From Pyrus communis (lineage: Eukaryota > Streptophyta > Magnoliopsida > Rosales > Rosaceae), in the NCBI RefSeq assembly GCF_963583255.1, contig NC_084810.1:11057853-11121852 (forward strand): 64,000 bases of DNA, written 5' to 3'. Position 1 is the first letter of the stretch. Every line of letters begins with the position of its first letter. The position numbers were made by a program, and so were the translations under genes. The notes below the pieces were generated by a model. It was not told where the DNA came from and did no database searches. It saw only the letters and a list, made by a program, of their open reading frames with translations. Positions 56,400 to 64,000 of this stretch are shown piece after piece.

Positions 56400-58456
56400 T
56401 GGTCCAACTTGGAAGTATCTCATTTTGATTGTTTCAGCAACTTGAACTATGGCTCGTTCTTGATGTCGCGAAGGATTTGATGGATCGGAATTGAGAACTT
56501 AGAATAGTCTTTGGTTATCAGGCCTTCTTGATCGTGAGTCGGTCCCTACACTTGGCCTCCTACCTACTTTTACTGGACTGCTTCCCGTCCTCCTTCCTTT
56601 AAGCCACTGCCGACTCTTTTCGAAGCTGCTCGGGTACCTTCTCTGCTCGCAAGCCTCATCCCAAAATGCATGCTTCTCTGCTAGAGCAAATGAGTCTGCT
56701 AGAGTTAGATCTTCTTTCATGATCATCTCTCTGAACAATAGGTGGTTTGCTGGGAGTCATTTTTGGAAGGCTACACTTGCTATCGAGTCGTCGCATCCAA
56801 CGATCTTCGCCTTCTTCGCTTTCAACCTCTTCACGTAGTCGCGGAGTGACTCCGTTGGGTTCTTCTTCACGTTGAACAAGTGGTCGGACTTTTTCTTGAT
56901 CGAGCGGTATGATGAGTATTCTTTGGTGAAAACTAAAGAAAGATCATTAAAACTCCAGATGGATCGTGGTGGCAAGGTGTGAAGCCAATCTTGCACCTCA
57001 CCTTGCAAAGTAGTGGTGAAGATTTTGAACATAAGGGCATCGGTGCTTCGATAAAGCACCATCGCGCTTCCGTAATGCTTCAAGTGCCTCTCCGGATCTC
57101 CATCTCATTTGAAAGATGTAAAGTGTGGCATGCTAAACTTACATGGAGGCTCTGCCTGCTCAATTTCGTCCGTGAAGGGTGACCTGTTTATGTTGGTTAT
57201 ATCTTGCCGTAGTGCTTCATCGGCTACTTCGTTGCGTTGGAAATCACACAATTGTTCATTGAAGAGTCTCTCTACCTCTTCTTGGATTTGCCTTTGTTGG
57301 GGTAACGGAACTTTAGGCTGCCTCTGGTCTTAACCGGCTGGTCTAAGCTGTTCTTCTATGTTCTCGACTCGTCTACACTGCAGTAGCGAGGCATATGGTA
57401 ATCTCCTAGTATGCGAGGGAATTCTTTACAGTCTACCGGTTGAACTTGAGCTAGATTGAGTGACCGCTTCTCTCCATCCATCATGTTGCCTGCTCTGATG
57501 TGATGTAGATGATACTCCTTACAGGCCTAGCTGCGAATAAATGCTTTGCCTAGAAGGCTGCTTATGTTGACCATCAGAGTATGGCCCTAACCGTGAGTGT
57601 ATACTTACCCTTAGGCCTGGTCAAGAGTGCACGCTCCTCCGTGCACTAAGATGGGAGTATACGTTATCTCGGTGGCCCAATCGAGAATGTACACTACCCG
57701 AACACTCGGCTCGTGGTTGGTCGAGTAGCTGCTTGCTAGGATGCTTTTGGAAATGCTCGTCTGCCCTTGTCGTACTTCGGGACACCTCATCTGGGGTACG
57801 TTGGATCTCGGTGCATTGCAAAAGTTGATTCACCAAGGTCGTTTGTTGTGCAAGGGCGCTCGTCAACTCTATGACTTGTCAAGACAAATGTTGTTCGCCA
57901 TTTGGATTGGAAGAGCTTGGAAGGAAAGCGCTTCCTTGAGTAGTGGAAGGGTGGTAGACTCCAAATGCAAGATTTAAGTTGGGAAATGTCAAATCCGCAG
58001 AGAAATATGGTGAAAATGCCCCATGCTCGATGGTTGGTCTGGATGGTTGAGATATTCTTGGGCTGACTTGGGTTACTTGGGAAACCATGGGAGCAGACAA
58101 GGCTACGGAAATAGGCAGGGCTACGGGAGCAAGCAAGGCTGCGAAAGTAAGCTGCTCGATGTGTAATGCACGCGGGTGCGAGGCTTGGGCTATGGCTTTG
58201 GTGTTGTGGGCTTTGGATGGCATAGCTTGGACTTGGGCCCGTGCAAGCTTAGATGGCACGCCTCGAGCAGTGGTAGTGGTGCCATGAACCGCGCCACGGG
58301 TGGTGGTGGCCGTGGTGGCCACCGCGGTGGTTGCCATGGTGGAGTCCCGTAGCGATGGTGCCGCTCTTATGATCACATTTAGCCTTGTGGATCGCCCGAT
58401 CCCATTTCTTGAGTACTGGAAATTTCACTTATGAAATTTTCTAAATTTCTAGCCAT
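56400..58456 (-). pseudogene. Tat gag polyprotein
   Basis: A plausible start is the ATG at 58456-58454 (MARNLENFISEISSTQEMGS), which meets a stop within 26 codons. The frames 58376-57879 (low-complexity A/T/P-rich), 57866-57621, 57083-56757 and 56738-56499 follow. The segment TTLQGEVQDWLHTLPPRSI and later KKSDHLFNVKKNPTESLRDYV in 57083-56757 is the conserved retrotransposon gag domain. EDLTLADSFALAEKHAFWDE follows in the next frame. A zinc knuckle is not clear. Confidence 0.8.
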
Positions 58457-58616
58457 TGTATTTATCTTTTACGTTTTATCAAAGAATCTTTGCAAATAAA
58501 AAATTCTAATAATAAGAACGTATGAAAATCTACAAATGGACTAGAAAATAGAAAACCCTTTTGATGCGAGAATCTTCTACGAGTGTGTGACTCTTCTCTC
58601 AATGAAAACACAAATT

Positions 58617-58786
58617 TCTGGATGCAAATTTCTTCCTCCTTGATCTTGGACAAAATTGCACCTACAAAACAAATAACACCTTAGTAGGCCAATTTCTGGA
58701 TGCAATCTCAATATGCCTCAAGGGTATTTTTGTCCTCTTATATCCAAAAATCCACGTGTCGCCTTGTGATTATTTTTGGCTCCACA
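58617..58786 (-). repeat. 5' LTR of the Tat element, internally deleted
   Basis: Only 170 bp instead of 598: the start (TGTGGAGCCAAAAATAATCA on the minus strand) and the end (AAATTTGCATCC) match the 3' LTR, but about 430 bp between are missing, including the TATA box. A duplicated aatttctggatgca word (58612 and 58690) marks the joint. Confidence 0.8.
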
Positions 58787-58791
58787 AACAT

Positions 58792-59683
58792 AAGCATCGA
58801 TTTGACTTAGTAGGCCAAAAACATATGAGCACCTTCCAATGAAGTTCTTCAAATTGGAGATGGAACGAAATTTAGAGAAAGTAGGGGATCTTGGAGAAAA
58901 GGTATTGGCCCATTGGGAGTGGACTTGGTACGAAGGAAGAACTTAAGTCTTAAACCCAGTGACAAGAAACTCATATCTCAGCATGACTCAAATTAAATCA
59001 TCACAAAGGAAATCACCACAAGCAAATATTATCCACACTAAGAAAAACACTTAAAAAAAAGGGGGGGGGGGGGAAGAGAAAGAAGGAAGTAGAGGCGTTC
59101 TACCTCATCCACCTAGGGATGGCAACGGGCAGATTGGGTTCGGATGTGCCATCCCCATAACCGAACCCGTTTAATTTCTCCGAACTCGAAACTGTAAAAT
59201 CCCCAAACAGGGATTCCCCGTAACCGAACCCATTGGGTTCAAATTCCCCATTGGGTAATGGTTTTCCCCATTATGATATTTCTATCTTGTGAAAAATTAA
59301 GCAAATGTTTGTAAAACTTTCTATATCAATGTGTGGAGAGTATACGAATTCCATATCAATGTTTGTAACACTTACATATGATTTAAATGTGTGGAAAGTA
59401 TATGAATTCCATATCAATGAGATAAGAGACCTTGTATGGGCTTATAACTAGTTGGGCTATTCTTCATATTGTATATTAGTTTTAAGGTGAAACCTCAACT
59501 TTTTTATAGTATCTGAGCATGTCCCATATATAAATTCCAACGAAAACACTAACAAAATGGACTCCAAGATATTTTATTTCTTAGGTAGCGTTTTTTTCAC
59601 AATGCCATTTTATCCTTCTCCACAGTCCTTACTTTTTTTTAACAAAAAACAATCAATTAAGACTACCAATTATTTGAGTCTTT
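58792..59683. other. Intergenic with poly(G) run and weak transposon ends
   Basis: 59061-59073 is a run of 13 G. 59104-59290 begins tagggatggcaacgggcaga and repeats aaccgaaccc-type words, like the end of an hAT-type non-autonomous element. 59390-59515 has ggcttataactagttgggct and tagtatctgagcatgtcc, resembling a decayed LTR edge with a methionine-type primer site. Neither has a defined partner. Confidence 0.35.
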
Positions 59684-59949
59684 TTGTAGGCCTATTTGAT
59701 TGAACAATCTAGGGTTTAGAGAGAGAGAGGGGCCGACTACACTTAAAGAGAAGAAAGATTGATTTAATTGTGAGGTGTGTTTGATTCACTCCATCATGCC
59801 TTTATTTATAGTAGTAGGATAGGTAAAAACCTTTCCTTTAGTATTACAACATTTAATAGGTAATCAACTCCTAATAAGAATATAAGATACACTCCCATAT
59901 CTACTAGGATTTACACAATCACATTCCTATTCTAAATATGACTACAACA
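59684..59949 (-). repeat. copia 3' LTR
   Basis: About 266 bp; begins TGTTGTAGTC on the minus strand and ends near AATAGGCCTACAA. TATA box CTACTATAAATAAAGGC (about 59802-59818) is shared with the LTR at 5268-5523. The exact 3' edge is uncertain by a few bases. Confidence 0.78.
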
Positions 59950-59962
59950 CTCCCCCTTGAGT
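59950..59962 (-). other. copia polypurine tract
   Basis: TCAAGGGGGAGTG on the minus strand, directly before the LTR, identical to the tract of the first copia copy. Confidence 0.75.
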
Positions 59963-60383
59963 GTGTAAATACTTAACAAACCATTGCATCAGATCTTCAG
60001 CAGATAAGGTAGAATAGTTGATGAAGTCATCGGCACAACAGGTGATCACGAGTCTTAAATTTAATTGAAGTATGCATTTGTAGTAAAACTCACAAAACCT
60101 CGCTATGGTAAAACGTAAGGCATGGGAAAAACCCATAGACTAAGAAGAAAAGTGAGAAGTATGCATAATGTCTTTAAACAAACGTCAAACAGGACGAAGG
60201 TAGTGAACTCAACAGAGTATGATCATCCCAAGATGAGTGCCTCAATAAAACCTTGTTAGGTAGCAAAAACCCTGTGGAAAAAATGCTCCTAATCGTAGGA
60301 AAAAGAGTACATTAAGATCATGTGAGTATGATTCTAGATACTCCTCCTGAGTTAGACATAACTTCTAAATAAGAGAACTATAA

Positions 60384-61241
60384 GCTATTCAACTCAGATA
60401 ATTTACGCATACCGATTCCTTGGACGAGCTTCTGAAATGCAGACTTGGGCAATGACTTGGTGAAGAGATCGGCTAGGTTGTCCTGGGAACTGATTTGCTT
60501 GACTTCAATGTTCTGATGCTGCTCCTGTTGGTGTGAGTCAAAGAACTTTGGCGCTATGTGCTTAGTGTTGTCTCCCTTAATGTATCATTTCTTTAATTGC
60601 TTGATACATGCTGCGTTGTCTTCAAAGATCATCGTAGGAAGGTCAACAACTAATGTACGACCACTAGTGCTTTGGATATGTTCCATAACTTCTCTTAGCC
60701 AAAAGCACTCACGTGATGCTTCATGCAGGGTGAGAATCTCAGCATGGTTCGACGAAGTCGCAACTAGCGTTTGCTTGGTAGACCTCCAAGATACAACGGT
60801 GTCTCCAACGGTAAAGACATAGCCCATTTGAGAACGTGCCCTATGTGGGTCAGACAGATATCCAGCATCTGCGTAACCAACAAGGCAAGAATCAATCCGA
60901 GGACCATAGGCGGCGGCAACACTCGGAGATTTGTGGGTATAGAACAAGCCCAAATCCGTTGTACCTTTAAGGTAGCGAAAAATGTCTTTAACACCATTCC
61001 AATGCCTGCGTGTGGGTGCATTGTTGTATCTTGCCAAAAGATTACCAGCGAAGGAGATGTCAGGTCTACTGCACCGAGCCAAGTACACTAAAGCCCCAAT
61101 TGCACTTAGGTAAGGAACTTCAGGTTCCAAAATCTCTTCCTCATCCTCCTTTGGACGGAAGGGATCTCGTTTAGCATCTAGTGTCTGAACAACTATGGGT
61201 GTACACGAAGGCTTCGCTTTATCCTCATTAAAACGTCTCAA
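60384..61241 (-). pseudogene. copia RNase H domain, nearly intact
   Basis: The frame 61241-60585 encodes the connection (EVPYLSAIGALVYLARCSRP) and RNase H: VGYADAGYLSDPHRARSQ (first aspartate), SSNHAEILTLHEASRE (glutamate), FEDNAACI (second aspartate). A stop at 60585-60587 interrupts; the same frame continues with IKGDNTKHIAPKFF and DNLADLFTKSLPKSAFQKLV to about 60384. A single nonsense change separates this from a complete domain. Confidence 0.85.
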
Positions 61242-61960
61242 TACCTTTTAGGTGTAGTTCGATTGATGTACTAGGATTCCATCCGAACAATGATCAATCT
61301 CCAGGCCGAGACAGTATTAAGTTTTCCCAAGATCCTTCATCTTAAATTCCGATTTCAAGTGTGCCGCAATTTCCTCAAGCTCTACAGGAGTCCCAATGAG
61401 GTTCATGTCATCGACATAAACTACAACAATTGCAAATCTGGAATGTGACTTCTTTATGAACACGCATAGGCATAATTCGTTGTTCACATAACCCTGACTT
61501 GTCAAATATTCACTCAGACGGTTATACCACATCCGCCTGGATTGTTTCAATCCGTAGAGTGACTTCCTCAACCTAATTTAGAGAGTGTTTTGTGATCTAA
61601 AACTATTTGAACCAGTCAATGGAAGTCATTCTGGAACTTTCATGTATATTTCCCTATCTAGATCCCCATAAAGATATATAGTTACCACGTCCATAAGCTG
61701 CATATTTAGTTTTTCAGAAACTACCAAATTGATTAGGTAGTGGAACGTTATAACAGCCACGACGGGGGAATATGTCTCCTCGTAATCAATCTCAGGGCAT
61801 TGAGAGAAGCCTTGCACTACAAGTCGTGCTTTGTATTGCACTATTTCATTCTTCTCATTATGCTTCCTCACGAAAACCCACTTGTAGCCAACGGGCTTCA
61901 AGCGTGGTGGTGTAGGAACCATAGGTCCAAATACCTTATATCTCGCGAGCGAATCGAGTT
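61242..61960 (-). pseudogene. copia reverse transcriptase with intact YVDD
   Basis: The frame 61922-61626 encodes PVGYKWVFVRKHNEKNEIVQ and LNMQLMDVVTIYLYGDLD. After a break near 61570-61620 the frame 61571-61317 encodes RKSLYGLKQSRRMWYNRLSE and VVVYVDDMNLIGTPVELEEI; YVDD is at 61407-61418. Stops after DLGKT (about 61317) and near 61248 separate it from RNase H. Confidence 0.88.
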
Positions 61961-62603
61961 TGACCTGGATTGCTTGTTTCTAGTTTAACCAATTGGTTCT
62001 ATGTCAGCATTCATCGACGGAACGTGGTTCAATGTCATCGCTAAGCATGATGTCAGTAGCTATTGAGTACACGAATGCATCATCGACGATCTTCTCATTC
62101 CTATTCTAAACCTCATCCAATACTGCATAGATCATCGAAATCTTGCAATTCTCAGGAGGTCGGCATGTTTCGTCTGAAGCATCACCGTAATCTAGAATAA
62201 CCTCATACGTTGGAACGGATGAGTGAGCGATGGTCAGATTCAAACTAGGGTCACTAGTTGGTGCCATTTTCCTCTTCCAGGGTTGTGAATCCTTTGAACC
62301 AAGGGTCTGCCACGCTTAAGGGTCGGAGCAAATGATTAGTTAGCTGCCAATGTACATTGTCGCGTGGAAGGTGCGACCTCCCCACCTTCAGGGACGGTCC
62401 TACGCGGGGTATATCTATCCTTGCAGGTGTGTTTGCAGCGGGTATATGTGATCTTGTCAACTTTGCTAGATCATTAAAAGCATCCAGCATGCTTTAAGCA
62501 ATGCTCTTAAGATCTATAATTCATCGCACCTCAGTTTCAGACTGGGTAGTGCGGGAATCTAAATGAGACATAGTGGAAGCATACCACAACAATTCGCAGT
62601 GTT
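61961..62603 (-). pseudogene. copia integrase-RT hinge remnant
   Basis: Low-complexity linker in broken frames. 62490-62254 encodes SHIPAANTPARIDIPR, typical of the hinge in this copia family. No catalytic content. Confidence 0.6.
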
Positions 62604-63194
62604 CTACGGGAACGTTAGCATGCTTATGCCCCCTAATGATGGGAACACTGTCTCATCAAAGTGACAATCTGCAAAACGTGCGGTAAAAAGATCTTCTGTC
62701 AAAGGTTCTAAGTAGCAAACAATTAATGGCGAATCATAACCGACATAGATTCCCATTTTTCTCTGAGGACCCATTTTGGTACGTAGCGGCAGTGCTATTG
62801 GCACATAAATGGCGCACCTAAACACCTGTAAATGCGAGACGTCAAGCTCGTAACCAGTGACCAATTGTAACGGTGAATGTGGTTGAGTAGCAGTGGGCCT
62901 CAGGCGGACCAACATAGTTGCGTGCAATATTGCATAGCCCCAGGCAGATACTGGCAGTTTAGTTAGCATAACCAAAGTCTGAGCGATCAATTGAAGGCGC
63001 TTTATGAAAACTTCTGCCAGGCCGTTTTGGGTGTGAACATGGGGTACAAGATGTTCCACATTAATCAGGTTAGATGGGCCTGAGGGAGTTGTCAAATGAG
63101 CTTTCTTGGGTATTAAGTTAGTAAAATAATGTTGTTCACGCAAGATGGTGTGCGTGGTTACACTATCTGCCAGACAACTAACTTCCCCACTAGA
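62604..63194 (-). pseudogene. copia protease start fused to integrase tail by deletion
   Basis: An open frame begins at MSSGEVSCLADSVTTHTILR (protease active site D-S-V-T, 63194 downward) and after about 45 residues, near 63057-63062, switches without a frame break to VEHLVPHVHTQNGLAEVFIK, the part around the integrase glutamate. The second half of the protease, GAG-pre-integrase and both integrase aspartates are missing compared with 520-3580. The frame then stays open through the integrase end (LPVSAWGYAILHA, MGIYVGYDSPLIV) to a stop at 62604. It could still give a 200-residue product of no known use. Confidence 0.85.
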
Positions 63195-63480
63195 CATACC
63201 TAGAAATAAATTGATTGAATTGGTCACATGCATAAATATAAGTCCATTCATTCAATTAAGCAATTTGAGAAAATAATATCTATTCAAATAACAATCCATA
63301 ATTCAAACAAACTAAAACCAAACAAATTATTCCAAATACTTAGAAAAATTGTTCAAAATTAAACCATAAACCTAGAAAATAAGGGGGTAGGGGCTGGCCA
63401 CTCTTAGTGGGTTCGGCCACTAGGGGTAAACACCCTAAAAACATGGCTAATTTATTCATCTATGGGCATTGATGCCTCCT
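63195..63480 (-). other. Spacer between copia gag and protease, intron-like
   Basis: Matches the spacer at 233-519 in position and partly in sequence (for example gcatgtga and aattt...ctaggtatg), ending in TTATTTCTAG before GTATGTCTAGTGGGG. No coding content. Confidence 0.4.
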
Positions 63481-64000
63481 GAAAATTCGATATCTCTATT
63501 GATGTAGTTGCAGCTTCCGAATGATCCACATGTGCAAAGTTAGACTCACGAAGGGAATGATACTTAGCAATAGCCTCAGGGGAATCTTGGCATACACGTG
63601 ACTAATGATCCCTTCATCCACAGTGATCGCACATGTCCAGTTTAGTAGAAGTAGGCTGAACGAGAGCTTTGCCCTTGTTCTTGAAGTTTGGGGCCTTAGG
63701 GGCAAGTGGTGGACGCTGCTGGGTCGTATTTCCTCCTTTAGGTGTGGCACCCTATTGACCTTGGACCCGTGGTTCGGCTTGCCGCCCATTGCCACGATCA
63801 CGAGTTTCTTTCGTTGTTTATGGTTGCTAGAATGGGTCGCATGTGTTTCAGTCGGGGTGTTCGAGCCAGTGGGTCGCGCTTAATGATTCTTCATCAAAAG
63901 TTGGTTATACTTTTTCAGCGAGAAATAGAGATCAAATCTGAAAACTTGTTGAATTTTTGTGCCATATATTGTTGCTGCAAGACAATATTGGTGGCATGGA
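63481..64000 (-). pseudogene. copia gag C-terminal part, zinc knuckle with stops
   Basis: The minus strand encodes a basic region and near 63600-63640 a knuckle with C-X2-C, H and C correctly spaced but containing two stop codons. Towards the window edge the frame reads SLKKYNQLLMKNH, gag-like. The start of gag is beyond 64000. Confidence 0.65.

Larger units (their letters stand above)
47240..58791 (-). mobile_element. Ty3/gypsy Tat-lineage retrotransposon with both LTRs
   Basis: The element 47245-58786 (about 11.5 kb) has the 5 bp duplication AACAT at 47240-47244 and 58787-58791. On the minus strand the order is 5' LTR, gag, protease, reverse transcriptase, RNase H, a second archaeal-type RNase H, integrase, a long 3' region with an opposite-strand ORF, polypurine tract and 3' LTR. 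The extra RNase H between the first RNase H and integrase is characteristic of the Tat group. All domains carry stops or frameshifts and at least two catalytic residues are altered, so it is inactive. Confidence 0.88.
59684..64000 (-). mobile_element. Ty1/copia retrotransposon, 3' part, 5' end outside window
   Basis: The minus strand reads gag end, spacer, protease fused to integrase tail, hinge, reverse transcriptase, RNase H, polypurine tract, 3' LTR. It is the same family as 1-5523 but better preserved in pol: YVDD is intact and RNase H is nearly whole. The integrase core is mostly deleted. The element continues past the right edge. It lies about 0.9 kb from the Tat element and in the same orientation. 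Confidence 0.9.

Overview
This is a plant nuclear DNA window dominated by transposable elements. Two features look like functional host genes: a cytochrome P450 of the CYP82 type (16246-18213, +) and a cytosolic 40S ribosomal protein S2 gene (33736-35382, -). Split genes with GT-AG introns, telo-box and site II promoter motifs, Cassandra-type 5S-bearing LTRs, Tat-lineage Ty3/gypsy and endogenous pararetrovirus remnants all point to a dicot. The style of several LTR families suggests Rosaceae, apple tribe, but that is an inference from recall and was not searched.

Layout. 1-5523 is a decayed Ty1/copia element (+) with a 2.1 kb solo LTR inserted in its integrase. 5524-7660 holds MITE-like hairpins and a small retroelement or pararetrovirus-like coding remnant. 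7666-9235 is a five-LTR Cassandra array flanked by one target-site duplication. 9818-13340 is a diverged segmental duplication carrying RNase H-like remnants, small GGATCC-type MITEs and a 105 bp tandem repeat. 13341-16140 is AT-rich repeat-like DNA. 16140-18320 is the P450 gene. 19442-23284 holds related LTR blocks. 23596-24586 is a non-autonomous Mutator-like element with a 9 bp duplication. 26050-30631 is a broken endogenous pararetrovirus whose regulatory region is split by a 1.4 kb solo LTR (30848-32260). RPS2 follows. 36902-42346 is a solo LTR split by another solo LTR (39679-41924). 42626-43879 is a second Mutator-like element, possibly carrying a captured coding segment. 45096-45310 is an S-receptor-kinase lectin fragment. 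47245-58786 is a long, mutated Tat-type Ty3/gypsy element (-) with both LTRs, a second RNase H domain, an insertion in integrase and a decayed antisense ORF region on the + strand. 59684-64000 is the 3' part of a second copia element (-) of the same family as the first, with a protease-integrase deletion fusion.

The mobile elements form nested layers (solo LTR in copia, solo LTR in pararetrovirus, solo LTR in solo LTR, insertion in gypsy). Exact or near-exact 5 bp and 9 bp target duplications fix several boundaries. No element here looks autonomous. I found no CRISPR array, no bacterial-type operon and no clear tRNA gene. I did not find a clearly new biological system. The most unusual items are the Cassandra multi-LTR array, the gypsy antisense ORF, the candidate gene-capturing Mutator element and a palindrome-containing module shared between LTR families.
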